Shown: positions 1-12,237 of the stretch, one piece after another
Position numbering within the stretch: the first letter of the stretch is position 1
How the letters are laid out: every line of letters begins with the position of its first letter
NCBI GenBank assembly: GCA_003339415.1
Contig: PDHQ01000057.1
Coordinates: 118,603 to 182,602, forward strand
Reading direction: 5' to 3'
Length of the DNA: 64,000 bases
From: Ophiocordyceps camponoti-saundersi (nom. inval.)
Taxonomy: Eukaryota > Ascomycota > Sordariomycetes > Hypocreales > Ophiocordycipitaceae
Notes under the pieces: model-generated
Database searches by the model: none
The model's input: only the letters and a program-made list of their open reading frames with translations
Told to the model about the DNA's origin: nothing
Translations under genes and position numbers: made by a program

Positions 1-2251
1 TGATGATGTGTGCTGTCTGTGTGTGTGTGTGTACATTATTTCCGCACATCTCGCCAGTATGATATGAAGTATAGTACTAATGTACGGATAGAAGTACGGA
101 TATATACATACATACATACATATAGCATGTTGTAGAAGACGGAACCTGATATGGGACAAAGAAAGACATGGGCGAGACAGACAAAGGTGCTGTAGACGTA
201 ACCGGTTCCCCTGCCACGAGACTGAAAAGATGATTGGCTCGTGGCCTTTGCCTTTCCCCCTTACCCACCCTTTTACCCTCCCCCATATTTACCCTTCTCT
301 CTTGCATCTACCTCATTTCACCTTGATAATGCCAAAACTCGTATTCCCGCTTCTCCTTCCCCGTCTTCTTCTTCTTCTTCTGCTTCTTCTTCTTCTTCTT
401 CTTCAACACGACCTCCCCCCCGGACGAGCCACTTCTTACCAGGCAGAAAGCAGCGGGCGCACATCGACGGCACTGCAGCATGCAGCTGTAACGCCCGTCT
501 TCAAGAACACCCACCCACCCTCTTTTGCCTCGTCGTAGACATTGTTGCATCATCATCACCCAACCCCCCCAGAACTGGCTTCGGCATCGCTTCGGGGCCG
601 AAACAAGAGCCAGGAGCCAGGACAGGGGGGGAATAGAAGAAGGAACGAAAGGAAGGAAAGGAACGAACGAAAGAAAGAGAGAGAGAGAGAGAGATAGGCG
701 TGATACATACGGACATGTACATACAGATACAGAGCACGAAAAGGTAAAATTGCCCGTGGTGGTGGTGGTGGTGGAGGACTGCTGGTGGTGGTGGAGGAGG
801 ACTGGTGGTGGTGCACCAACATGGGTGGCCATTGGAACATGACCGACCAGGGCCGCCCACTGACTTGACTGACAACCACCACCAGTTAACCGTATCTTCA
901 AATGTCGTACGCATGTAAATCCACACTCCTGTTTCCCCTACAGGCTACACACGTTGTACATACAACGGCTTGGTTCGGTTGGCAGCCTTCACCCGTGCGA
1001 GCGGTCATAGCCTCAACATGGCACTCACTCACTCACTCACTTGACCTCGCCAGCTGATGATTCTCTGATCCCAAGGGAGCGAGCGAGTTGAGCGCCCTGT
1101 GCGTTTCTGCGCCCCGACAGCACAATTAGACAGGAGGGTTCATGTCATGTCATCATTGTCTGTCTGTCTGTCTGTATTGTATTGTATGTATGTACATATT
1201 GTATTCACTTGATTCATAAACCTTTCACGGACGGACTCACTGGCGCCCGGCTGTTAAGTGGGTAAGTGTGTGAGTGAATTACAACCTGTTTGAAATGGGC
1301 TCCCCGACTCGAGCCCGACCCGTCTCGGCGCCCAGTCAGACGCCTGCTCCCCGCCCCTCCCTCTCTCTCATCCCCCCCCGAGACCGACGGCCACGGTCGA
1401 GAGATGATGATAGATGGTCAATAATTTCACCCAGTCTATATGTATGTACATGCAATACGTCTACACCTCCCCCCTTCTTCTCCTTCTTCTTCCTCCTCAC
1501 CCCCTCTTCTCTTTTACCACCCCCCTACCCCCCCTTTCCCCCCCCCCCCTCCCCCCTGTCTCTCTCTCCAGCTCTATCCTCTCCTCTACCTACCTATCCA
1601 TCTCTCACTCTCACTCTCAACCTCTCGAATTATGTATCCCGTTCTTCCCCACCTTCTTCTTGCCTGTTGTCTCCATTTTCCCATTTCCACAAACATGGCA
1701 TTTCCCCTTTTTTCTTACTTGATTGCCCCTGAATCCGATAATCTGCCCTTAATATTGATCTTAACCTTTCGCCCTTGTGTCTACATACAGTACATACATA
1801 CATACATACGTCATTCTGTTCTTCGTGATCAAGACCGAGGGTTATCCCAGCTCGTGTCTTTTCTTTTCCTTTTTTTTTCTTCTTCTTTGCATCATCTCTC
1901 TCTTCCTTTCTCCGCTCTCTCCATCGCCTAGTACCAGCCCATCTTCGTCACTCGGTCAACCGAAATCGCTCTTGGCTCTTTATGCCCCCTCCCCCCCCTC
2001 TCCTTCTCCTCTCTTTCCCATCCCACATCGTCACACCCCGGGTACCAGAGAACGAGCAGAACTGAGTGTGTGCTGTATGTATGTATGTATGTATGTATGT
2101 ATGTTACGTACATACATACATGCATACATACAGACATGCATGAGAGAGACGAGAGAGATAGAGAGCGTTTGTTTTCTTCCCCCTTCCTCCGCTCCTGCGG
2201 GGAACGCGGAAAAAAAGTCTAAATAACAGAGTGGAAAAGAAGACAAGAGGC

Positions 2252-2283
<32 letters not shown>

Positions 2284-2938
2284 CCCCGCAACGGCCCGTC
2301 GAGGCTCGGCGTTGCATTTTCCTCCTCTCCTCCTCGTTCTCGTTGCGTTCCATACACACAGACAAGTCCAAGCTTCTCGTCCATTCTACCACACTCTACC
2401 ATAGATAAATAAACTCAAGCCGTCGTGTTTGCACCTGCAACCTCCAAAAAGGCCGGCCGGCCCTCCCTCCTCCGAAGCCCGAGCCGGTGTTATGTAGTTC
2501 CCCCGGGGAGGGGGGGGAGAGCCCCGCTCGCTGCCCCGCCCCGGAGTCCCCCATGTCCCGCCGCTACCCGGATGAGAGAAATATTCTCCGCCTCGAATTT
2601 ACAGATCGAGCATGTCGTGCTCGTCATGCCTGCCTGGGCTGGGGAACCATCCTGCCTGGCCTCTACACCCAAGGTCTGCGGCGCCCAAGTTCCACTCAAA
2701 AATCCATGGATGAATAGATACATAGACTGGGGGGCTGCGTTCCTCTCCCACGGCCGCCAAGGTAGCCGCTTGCTATTTAGGTAGCCCTGTTGGATACGAC
2801 GTGGGCATCAGGCCAGCGCTGCCTCTGCCTCTGCATGTCGGATGGATCTTGGAGGAAGGGTCCTTCTGAGAAAGTCTTCAATCCACCGAGGGCGTTCGTT
2901 CATGCAGCCCATGGGAGAGCTCATGCGTGCGCCGGCCT

Positions 2939-2981
<43 letters not shown>

Positions 2982-3080
2982 AAGAAAGAAACATGTCTTG
3001 ACCCCTGTCCTGGGCCTTGTTTCGTTTCCTCTTGTCAGGGGTCGCCGGACGCCTTTCCCCATCGAATCGATAGACTGCGT
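1..3080. other. Gene-poor region rich in simple repeats
   Basis: I support no gene here. All open frames are short and of biased composition (Ser/Pro/Leu or Thr/His), arising from CTT/CTC, GGT and TACATA runs. Visible elements are (GT)n near 17-33, (CTT)n near 365-402, (GA)n at about 677-694, 2252-2273 and 2944-2978, (GTCT)n near 1157-1172, and ATGT/TACA tetranucleotide runs near 106-121, 1791-1808 and 2077-2130. It could be the long regulatory flank of a gene left of the window. Confidence 0.6.
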
Positions 3081-3088
3081 TTCTTTTT

Positions 3089-3531
3089 GAGTATTCATAT
3101 TTGCCACGGCACCTATTCCTATTAGACACGACATCACTAAAATAAGCGGTACGTACCTAATTAGTAAGATCTTTTTCTTACCCGGTACAAAGTCGTAGGA
3201 AATCTAAAGTCACTGGTAATCTATAGGTATCTATCTTTTCTACCTACCTCTGCCCGCCTTTATTCTTTTTTACCTACCTTAGCTTCCTATACCTTCCTAG
3301 GCTACCTCTACCTATTTCTGCCGTTTTTACTAGGTAAAAAACGCAAAGCGCGCGCGCGTAGGTGAGTAAGAAGATAAGTACCTACGGACTACGAGTGACG
3401 TTCTATCTTATACTAGCATTATATCGCGTAGTGGGGCGGCCCGAAAAATGCCTTAGTAATTAGGTACGTATCCCTAAATCTGGGAATATCGTGTCTAATA
3501 GGAATAGGTGCCGTGGCAAATATGAATACTC
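3089..3531. mobile_element. MITE-like element with 43-bp perfect TIRs and an 8-bp target duplication
   Basis: Bases 3089-3131 and 3489-3531 are perfect 43-bp inverted repeats, with outer ends GAGTATTCAT and ATGAATACTC. Similarity continues imperfectly inward, so that GTACGTACCTAATTA near 3150 faces TAATTAGGTACGTA near 3458. The octamer TTCTTTTT directly abuts both ends (3081-3088 and 3532-3539), as an 8-bp target-site duplication would. The 443-bp body has no meaningful reading frame, so the element is non-autonomous. An 8-bp duplication is typical of hAT (and P-like) transposases, but the terminal sequence does not show the usual hAT CAGGG-type end, so the superfamily is an inference. Confidence 0.8.
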
Positions 3532-3539
3532 TTCTTTTT

Positions 3540-4110
3540 CGTCTTTGGGTCCCTTTTTATCGTTAGTTTTCTTCCTCGCTGGCTTCTTCCTTGGCCTTCT
3601 CCACAGAGAGGCTCTCTATTCGTGGGGGACGGGGATCGTAAAGGACTCAACAACCACCAAGTACGGGTATTTGCAAATTAGAAACGTCTTCGCCACCCAC
3701 ACACCGTCATGGGCCTGCCCTTGCTCTCCTCCCCCCTTCTTTTTCCCCTTGTCCATTATCTATCTTTCCAAACAAGTTATGACGCAGTTCGCTAGCAAGA
3801 AAGTACAGCGTGAAAGCGAGTAATCTATCGAATGCAGGTCATCGGCACGTGGCCGAATTATTCCTTCTTCTCGTGGATGCAACCGAGCTTACCTCTATGT
3901 ATGTATGTATGCATGTACTTGGCTAGATAGCTTTAGATTCGTGGATTAAAAAAGGAAATCGGGCCGGACAAAGACAAGGAAACAATGGCAAAAGGAAACA
4001 TGACTTGAGAGAGGATCAAAAGCAAAGTTGATAGTAGTAAGATGATGTGCTGTAAAGTCCGGAACGGCTATTGTCCCGTGCCCGAGTTTACATACATACA
4101 TACATACATG

Positions 4111-4142
<32 letters not shown>

Positions 4143-6911
4143 AGGAGGAGAAGAAGAAGAAGAGCAGACGTCATCGGCCCAAGACAAGAGCCATTCGAGG
4201 ATTCAACTTGCTTGGTAGCACATCATGCGTATGATGTATCCGTATGTACATATGCACGTACAACGCATGTCTGTATGGATTTATAATGCTATATGTATGT
4301 ACAGAATCGTCCAGACTCTCTCGGCTGTACAACTATCATGTCCATACCAATGCAGGTATGCATACATATGTACTATGTAAATTCTAACATGCATGCACAT
4401 AGTGCATACATACATACATAGACATTACGTTTCGCAAGCGCGGCAGTTGGGTAATGCAGACTTTCGTTACCTCCGCCGGATGCAAGTAACCGAGCAGAGC
4501 CTTACAGGGCTTCTAGAAGAAGCTGCTCGAATGAAAGAAAAGAAGAAAGAACAAAGATCCTTACATACAGCAACGTGACGGGAATTCGGGATTCTGTTGT
4601 GAAACGAAGCACCACCCCCGTTCAGCCGGTGGGAGGAAGGGGGGGGGAGAACCGGCAGCCGGCAATGCCAGAGGACTATGTACATACATATGTACATACA
4701 TACATACATGTGTAGGTACATAGGACTCAGGAGGCAAGGGGAGGTAAGAAATAAGAGCCCAAAAAGGAAATTTAAACTGATAGGAGAAACAACCAAACCA
4801 GCCTAGACACACATATGCCTATTCTATTCACACACATAAACATAGAAGTGGAGGTGAGAGGGACACAAGTACAAAAAAATCAAATATAAATAGAAAGAAA
4901 TACTTACATCTTAAAGCCCCTCTGGAAAGAAAGGAAAAAACAGGGGAGGGTGGGCAGCCTCGTCTCTCGGAAGGACGCCGAGAAAGAAGACATCTATCTA
5001 TCTATCTATCTATACTAGTGAAGTGTGCATTGAATATCGCTCTGATACATACCTTCCTTCCAACCTGCATCTAAATATATGTACATATATATACATATAT
5101 CCGTACACATAACAGATATGCATTGTATGTATGTACAGACGTTTGTACAACATACATAAATATGTATAATGGGCGGAACAGCCAAGATTAGCTGCCAAGT
5201 CACGCATGTATGTACATATGCATGTGCGTATGTACTGTATGTATGTATGTAGATAGGTGTATAAAGATAGGTAGTCTGACACTTGACAGCTGCTGGAAAG
5301 GCCTGGGATACCCTGCCAAAAGCCGGCAGACGTCGGGTTCCGACATACATATATATAGATGGAGGATTATACGGACATGCATGCATACCTACCTACGTAC
5401 CTACATATGTACATACATACATGCATACATGCATACATATAGACACTATCATCATGCATCCCGGACCTTACATGCCTTACCTTACCTGCTTCTAAACAGA
5501 CCTTTCTGCCACGATGGGGAAAAGACAACAAGGATTTTGGAGCCAGGAATGGAGAGGCAAAAATAACCTCGGGTCAGTCCCCCCCCCTGATCCCCATGGA
5601 CCACTGGTATGTATTGCATGGAGAAATGGATGGATGGCAAACAGCGGCTTATTTTTGTCTGTCTTCCGGTTCGTCTTTCTTGTCATGTTCTTTTGAATTT
5701 TCTCCTTCTGGATTCTCTCATCTTTTTTTTTCTCACGTCTCTACAATAAACTACTATGTACATGGAATCTCTCTCCTCTCATGCTCTTCCCTTTTTCCCC
5801 TGCCCATCTCACCGTACTAACATACATACATACATACATGCATACTTCCATCTCTCATTCAATAAGCTCGCCCACAAGTCAAAAGCCCACGCGGTCCGGC
5901 AGCCGAGCCAAACTCCACACTCTTTTCCCCCTTTTTCTTCTTCTTTGCACCATCGGGGGGCTATAACGTTGTACATATACGTAATGTATATGTGTACAAC
6001 ATAAACAGACCCTCAGCGCGGCACCAGCGGGTAGCACGGACCATTTTTTTTCTTCTCTTTTCTCTCTCAACAGGCACACAACTCCCGAGGAAGAGAGAGA
6101 GAGAGAGAGATGCTCATGGCTTCCTTCCAGTAACCGCCAAACCCGATAGGTCCAAGATACTCGAGTCTGAAACGCCGGCTCTCGTTGCGGCGGCGGCGTC
6201 CCGGCCGATACCCCAGAAGAAGAACATGTCGTTTTATTCTATGTTCTTCTTCCTCTTCTCTTCCTCTTCTCCTCGTCTCTATCCCACACCACCCCCCCCC
6301 CCCCCCCCCTTACCCCCCTTCTTGACCTTTAGTTGCCCATCTTGTTATGAATAACGTGCAGGTCTGTTCCTACATATGTATGTATGTATGTATGTATGCA
6401 ACATGTATGTACGTTGCATACATATTCGTGCACGACAGACAGCCTGACTCTGATTGACTTTCGGACCCAGCCATGCGCGCCATCTCACGACAGGCAGAAC
6501 CCCATCCATCCAACCAATCCCATGCAATCCATATGCCGGTCTCGCCTATAGCCTATAGCAGACAACTGACCTCTCACAGTTTCACACAGGCAGCTCACCC
6601 CATACGTACATACATACAGTCATACATACATACATACATATATGTATGTACATATGCACATCGGCTCTGTGCCGAGGCTGCGAACCCCCCCCCCCGTCAG
6701 TCAACCAGTCGGATAAAACCCGCCCCTGGCCCATCCTCCGTCCTTCAGCGCGGCAGGGGGCTCAACAGAGAGAGGGCTGTGTGCCTCGTACGATCCATAC
6801 ATACATATGTAGCTCTTCCGTCGGTAGCCTTTCCTTTTCCTTTTTCCCTTTCCTTTGCTCGCCAATGGGCTATCTCGTTTCCTATCCGTGGCCTGCCCGA
6901 CTACATAGACG

Positions 6912-6973
<62 letters not shown>

Positions 6974-7942
6974 TTCCTCTCCTCTCCTCTCCTCTCCTCT
7001 TCCTTTTCTCCCAGGTATGACTGAACATGACAGCTCCCTCCATGTGTCTACTGTATATATGTACATATGCATGTAGTTTGAGCTTTTCTCATGTCCCCTT
7101 TCCTTCTGTAGCCGCTACTTTCTCCATCTGTCTCTCTCTCGTCAGCTGCAAGTATCGCGTGGTCGACGTTTTCCCTGTCCGTGCTTTCGCGCCATAGAAA
7201 GGGGGCTACTATAATAGAGTGATGTTTTATCACTTATCATATGTACAACACGAGGAAGCATCTCCAAATGATGTAACTCCGTATGTACGTGCGTGTGTAT
7301 CCGTAAAGTGTGTGCATACAGACATGCATACGCCGCTGCAGTCTCGTGCATGACGCCTTTTCGGGCCTGAGCCATGGGAAAGACAGAAAAAGCAAATAAA
7401 AATCCGATCCATGCTCTTGTGTGTGTTGAGTGTGCAGTCGATATGGAGAGGAGTTATAATAGTAGCTCGAGCCCTCAATACCGAAACCACACACACAAAG
7501 AGAGGAGGAGAGAAAGAGTGTGTGTGGCAAAAGAAAACAAGACAGGGGCGATGATGGGGGAAAAAAACAAGCAGCAATGTCTCCGCATCGGCAGAAGAGT
7601 TCCTGGATCGCAGACTGACGAGGAGGCGTCGTCTTGTCACCTCGCCCACGCTCACACACACACACACTCTCCCCCTCTCTCTCTCACTCACACACACACA
7701 CACTCTCTCTCTCTCTCGTGTCCTCAGCCATGATTACCCCCCCCCCCCCCCCCTCTCCCCTTCTCCCCCTCCCGGGCCTCACGCCGTCTGTCGGCGCCGC
7801 CTTCCTCGGAACCAACCGGCGGCCGGTCTGGTCTTGCTTGGCTGCTGTTCCAGGCCGTGTCCCAGCCACACCACCGACCATCATCGGCTGGACGTGCGTG
7901 CACCATCCAACCGACCTGGTCTTGTCTGAGCCGCTTGCTTGC
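3540..7942. other. Gene-poor region rich in simple repeats
   Basis: I see no supportable gene. The stretch holds many TACATA/ATGTAC palindromic clusters (for example near 4680-4720, 5090-5260, 5345-5445 and 6370-6420), a (GAC)n run at 4111-4141, (GA)n near 6091-6110, CA/CT repeats near 7653-7715 and C-runs near 6293-6309 and 7737-7753. It is the 3' flank of the minus-strand eIF2B gamma gene. A few hundred bases next to position 7942 may be its 3' UTR. Confidence 0.55.
6912..6973. repeat. 62-base poly-C homopolymer
   Basis: An uninterrupted run of about 62 C residues, followed by a short (CCTCT)n tract. It produces spurious proline- or glycine-rich frames in all readings. The length may be inexact because homopolymers of this size are hard to sequence. 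Confidence 0.9.
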
Positions 7943-9730
7943 TTAGTGGCCCGTCGCCTCCTGCAACAGCTCATTCACCTCTTCCTCCGTCGCCTCCAAA
8001 CCTTCTGAGCTCATGAGCTTGTTGTCCTTGTCCTCGGCTGAAGCCGTCCGTCAGCTCGTAGTCTCTAGAACGCCAGCGGGACGGAATAGGGGGGGGGGGG
8101 GGGGGGGGTACACCACTTACTGCCCGCTTCCACTAGCAGGTTGTCCTGCACCTCGCAGTCTGTCAGCACCGTGCCTTCGCCGATGACGCATCGCCGGCCC
8201 AAGATGCATTTGCTGAGCTTGCAGTTTTTCCCGACCACGACTCCTTCCATCAAGAGACACTGCCAAAGCTTGGCTCCTTGTTGAATCTGGCAGTTGGCTC
8301 CCACCACCGTCTCCTTGATCGACGTCTTCTCCTCTACCGTGACGTTATCGCCGATGAGGCTGTCTTGCTTGGTGATGGTCGTCCGTGGCTTCACGCCTTC
8401 AGGGTACGCAACCTTCCTCGCATGCGCGAATGGCGATGCCCCGTCCGCCCCAGACTCCTCCACAGACGGCAGCTTCGCTAGCTGGAGCGACGTCGCCAGG
8501 AGCAGCCGCGGCGTATCCACCCGCCGGATCAGTAGCGCACTTTGCTGCCCCTCGGAAGGATGCACGTATGCCACAATCGCGGGTATGGGGCTCTCTGAGG
8601 ACGAATTGCGCTTCGCCTCTGCCCGCCTAACTTCCGCCGTCACCGTACGCACCAACGCCCACCTTGTGGGCTTTTCGTCGCTGACCGGACTTGCCTCCCG
8701 CGGCGTGGCCACCTTGTCTGGCGTCGAGCCGGAGTCTTCGTTGGTCGCTGGCTCTCGAAGCAGCGTGTCCAGGTGAAGTTTTCCGACCAAGCCCCTCTGC
8801 CAGCCCGCCTTTGCCAGCCAGCCGACAACGTCCTCGCCGATGCTCTGCAGACGGTCGTTCACCCGAACAAAGTCTAGAATCCAGCGCGGGAAGATGTATA
8901 TGTGGGCGTCTCTATGAGTCGCATACACACGAATTCGCGGATGCTTCCTGAGAAGGCCCTTGCGGATGGGTATCGACCCTTTCTCTTCGGCAATGTCATT
9001 GAGGGAATCGGTAGGGATCGAATACACCAGCTTCGACAAGCTCGAGAAGACAGAGTCCTTGGGCACGGCTGTAGGTGATCTCGGTAGAGGCGCTGTAGCA
9101 ATAAAGTCCGTCTCCCCGCCCTTGACTCTCGCTGTCGATGCTGGCTTTGTGTTGTACCATACCCCTAGTCCTCCGCTGTGCCTAGCCTGACCAACACTAG
9201 AAAATTTGTTGATTCCTAGGAGTTGCGTGAGGCTGGCCGCCTTGACCATCCACGCTTGAAGAAGCTTCTCGCCAGGAAGTTCGCAGACGAGGTCGCAGGG
9301 GAGGACGATGAAGTCTGATTTGATGAGCTCTCGGACTTCAGGCATGCGCAGAATATCGGCTGTTCCTGTGTTTTGGTCTAGGCCGGCAGGCGCCAGGATA
9401 TCAGGACGAGGAAGAGGCAGGCTGGTGAGGAAAGGGTTGGTGTTGAAGGCGGTGGTAAGAGTGGGTGAGGCAGATGGAGGACATATCAACGTGATGGCTA
9501 TTGCGAGGTTCAGCGACCGGCAATCAGAGAAACCAGGGAGCCGAAATACCGCTCACGCCCATGCGAAGGGAAAAATCGATAGGATACCAGACCATCGGCC
9601 TATTCGCGATGGGCAGGAGTGCCTTGGGGTTTTCATCGGGGTTCGACGTAAAGGTAGACAGAGAGGATCCAGGCCCGCAGAGGATGATAGCCTGCAGCCC
9701 GGTGGCCGGCATCGAGATTGCGTGCGGCAT
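7943..9730 (-). CDS. GCD1: Translation initiation factor eIF2B subunit gamma (GCD1-type)
   Basis: This is the catalytic-half subunit (with epsilon) of eIF2B, the guanine nucleotide exchange factor that recycles eIF2-GDP in the cytosol and is the target of amino-acid starvation control. I read three exons: 9550-9730, 8121-9497 and 7943-8037, about 550 aa. The N-terminus holds the nucleotidyltransferase-like signature LQAIILCGPGSSL...PKALLPIANRPMVWYP. The C-terminal third is a left-handed beta helix of hexapeptide repeats (DSLIGDNVTVEEKTSI, VVGKNCKLSKCILG). Intron 1 (9498-9549) restores GVSAITLICPPSASP. Intron 2 (8038-8120) contains a 20-base G-run and leads to the family-like acidic end (MSSEGLEATEEEVNELL). 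The first ATG is at 9730, with a second in-frame ATG at 9712. The gene is divergent from the PEX22-like gene. Family identity is firm; the exact start is less so. Confidence 0.93.
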
Positions 9731-10187
9731 CCCGGAAAGGGGGTGAAGGGAAAAGACCTTTGTTCGACGTTCGACGGGAGACGTGAGAAATTCCTTAGTC
9801 GTTGATCCGGGTGTGATCCAGGGCCCGCTCGAGCCACAAGGCACAGCAGAGCCACAAGGCACAGCAAGGCTGACGACGGGAGGAGCCGCGCTTCACGTGC
9901 CGCCGTGGCGGTGGGGAGGAGCGGGCGTGGCTGGTGAGTTGCATCAGGCTCCACACCTTCAATCAGCTCAGCTCGGACATGGATAATATGATTGATTGCG
10001 AATAAACATCCGTACATGCATGCATGAGAAGACTTGACCCTGCATCCAGCCACTGGACTTTCGGGCTGTAGCGACACGGCCTGAACTGACGCTCGCTCGT
10101 CGTATCGTCTTCCTACTTCCCCCGATACGCGTCCGCGGCCTCGGCAGCTCAGCTCAGCTCATCCTGATGCGACACCTCGCTGCGTAA
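9731..10187. promoter_or_regulatory. Divergent intergenic region between eIF2B gamma and the PEX22-like gene
   Basis: These 457 bp separate two divergently transcribed genes and must hold both promoters. A short direct repeat (GAGCCACAAGGCACAGCA, near 9832-9866) and one CACGTG at about 9894 are visible. The repeat (CAGCT)n lies near 10144-10158. No TATA element is obvious. Confidence 0.6.
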
Positions 10188-11458
10188 ATGGCCCCGCCTT
10201 TCGATAGCTACGACCGCGGGTCCTCGCGACGCGGCGTCTGGACGCACTGGGTGCCTCTCGCAGTCACTCTATCCGTCGCCACCGTCGGCTTGGCTGCCTG
10301 GGCTTGGAGTCAGCGTCGCGACGATGACGGCGATCACGTTGAACCGGGCCTGGACTACGACAACGCCGATTACGGCGACAATCCGCCCTACGGCGCCGCA
10401 ACCCGCGACGGCGCGACCTCGGCCCGCGAAGATGAGATGGAAGTGTCAGGCCACCCGTCTGGCTCCGGCTGGGGTGCTCGCGTGTCGGGAGCGCTTCGGC
10501 GCACTCCGAGTCCTCAGCAGCTACTCGACTCCACCGGCAAGACGGTGGCTGCGGGTGTCGCCGCCGTCGGCAAGGTTCTAGCTTCTATCCGCGAAGAGGA
10601 CAAGGCCTACTCCGAGAACAATCCCTGGTCCGAGGAGGCGGATGCCAAAAAAGATCGCCCTCCCGCCGCCTCGTGGAGCAAGAGACGAAAGGCCGTTGCC
10701 ATTGTCGTTTCTGCCGATTCTCACGCGCCTCGGGATGAAGAAGAGGACGAATCTCATCATCATGCCGTGAGTTCCCCTTTTCTCTTTTCGCATCTCCACT
10801 AACGGCATCATGCAGTCGATCTTGTCGCACATACCTAGTCAAAATGACCTTTCCGCCATTAAGATCTATGTTTTGATCTATGCCCCCGAACTAAAGGACA
10901 CAGCACTAGAGACGACGGCCACTACCATGCCGCCAGTGTCATTGAGCTCCTCCTTTTCCAACATCGGGCATGACCAAGCACAAAGCCCTGATGCGGATGC
11001 CAGGACTTCCCCGTAAGAACACCGATTGATGTGGCCCTCGCGCGCTGACAAGTGCTAGTCCTGCGTCTTCCGGGGGCAGCCCCTTGTTCCAAGCCATCTA
11101 TTCGGAGGCACTCAGGCTCGTGGACAAGGAGGCCATGATCCTTCCCTTTACCACACCTACGGGGCACACTCACATTCTTCGTCACATCCAGCCAGAGATT
11201 GTATATCTCCAGGAATCGTTGAGCGGTGAGGATGGAAGCGTCATCACCAACTTACAGACGTGGCTGCGGCATGACGTCGTCTTAGTCGTCGGAGCCGAGA
11301 GCGGATCCGGAGGTCTAGCGGACAGTGAGTCCGAGACGGAGAAGGGCGAAAAGTGGTGGCAGAGGCCCGAAAGAGTTGGCCGTGGTCGCGGCATAATTGT
11401 TGTCGACGGCATACGCGTACATGACGACTGGAGTAGGCGGGTGCAAGGTCGAGAGTGA
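10188..11458 (+). CDS. PEX22-like: Peroxin 22-like protein
   Basis: PEX22 is the peroxisomal membrane anchor for the ubiquitin-conjugating enzyme PEX4, needed to recycle the import receptor PEX5. Three exons are read: 10188-10766, 10816-11012 and 11059-11458 (391 aa). Introns are 49 and 46 bp, with branch motifs CACTAAC and GCTGAC. Features are a single N-terminal membrane segment (about residues 18-38, WVPLAVTLSVATVGLAAWAW), an acidic linker, a conserved TPSPQQLLDSTGKTV block, and a C-terminal cytosolic domain with AVAIVVSADS, IKIYVLIYAP, MILPFTTPTGH, HIQPEIVYLQESL, a GEKWW motif and a DGIRVHDDW ending. These blocks match what I know of Pezizomycotina 'peroxin 22-like' proteins. The functional assignment rests on that family name; similarity to yeast Pex22 is low. 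Confidence 0.82.
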
Positions 11459-11858
11459 ATGTCATGTTGCCGAGAGAGGTCATCGACTCACTCACTCTTC
11501 CTGTACATACAAAATATACAAGTCGAGATAACTGTAACCGAGCTTCAAGCGACTGATTCGGAGTCCACAGACGGAGTTTGCTGCGTCTCATCCCGAGATA
11601 TGTACCTATGTAAGGCCCTAGACCATTTACACGAGAGTGAATAAAGACGTGCTGGATACTCGTGATCTTTCAGCCCGGCCTTCTGATGAAGCCAATCAAT
11701 GTGTGGCGGACTAGTGGTAGTGGCTTGCTCTGGTGCAGAATGCGGCGCCGAGTGCGTAAGGCGCCGGGCGAAAGAGTGATCACGTGATAAGCCTCCTATC
11801 CCGGGATAGGCCCGTGAGGGGCTGACATGCCGCACACCTCCATGGTCAGGACGACGAC

Positions 11859-11896
<38 letters not shown>

Positions 11897-12237
11897 TCGC
11901 CGCTGTAGAAGCCCAGGGCTACAGCGTCCAACGAGGCGCGCTTCATCCCATCTGAGAAACAGATCGGTCGGTCTCTCTTTCATCCTCAACACTCTCTACG
12001 TCACCCTCGCTCGCCCTGCCCGGATAGGACCTCGGCCTCGTCACGCCTCGCCCTAGCAAACACTGCAACAGCATCATCTGCGCGTCGAAGCCCTATTTGT
12101 CGCACGTATCCCGTCTTCGTGTCGCTCATCATAAACTCTATTCCTTCTACCCCGAAACACATCCATGACCTTCTCTTGGGCCGCGCCCGCACGCCCCGAT
12201 CCAGCGCTCCCAAGCTGCGGGAGCTAAGCCAGTCATC
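11459..12237. other. Intergenic region and SPT20 leader
   Basis: This 779-bp stretch holds the 3' flank of the PEX22-like gene and the promoter and leader of SPT20. Visible are an E-box in ATCACGTGAT context (CACGTG at 11781-11786), a (GAC)n run at 11850-11896, and the upstream reading frame described separately. Confidence 0.6.
12165..12227 (+). promoter_or_regulatory. Candidate upstream ORF in the SPT20 leader
   Basis: An ATG at 12165 opens a 20-codon frame (MTFSWAAPARP...) that stops at TAA 12225-12227, only 10 bases before the SPT20 ATG at 12238. If the transcript starts upstream of 12165, this uORF would precede the main frame and limit its initiation. Whether the leader includes it is unknown. 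Confidence 0.45.

Noticed and set aside
3092..3528. Tc1/mariner assignment of the MITE from TA dinucleotides near the ends
   Set aside because: The TIR match continues three bases beyond the TA on each side, and an exact 8-bp duplication abuts the full TIR, which fits better.
5000..5450. Regularly spaced TACATA repeats as a possible CRISPR-like array
   Set aside because: Units are tetranucleotides without constant spacers, and the genome is eukaryotic.
6473..7072. Proline- or glycine-rich frames on both strands around 6.9 kb
   Set aside because: Created by the 62-base C-run; no start context, motif or splice support.
8065..8120. Continuation of the eIF2B gamma frame into a CTPPPPPPYS tail
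   Set aside because: This is intron read-through of the poly-C tract; splicing GTAAGT to CTTCAG gives the conserved acidic C-terminus instead.
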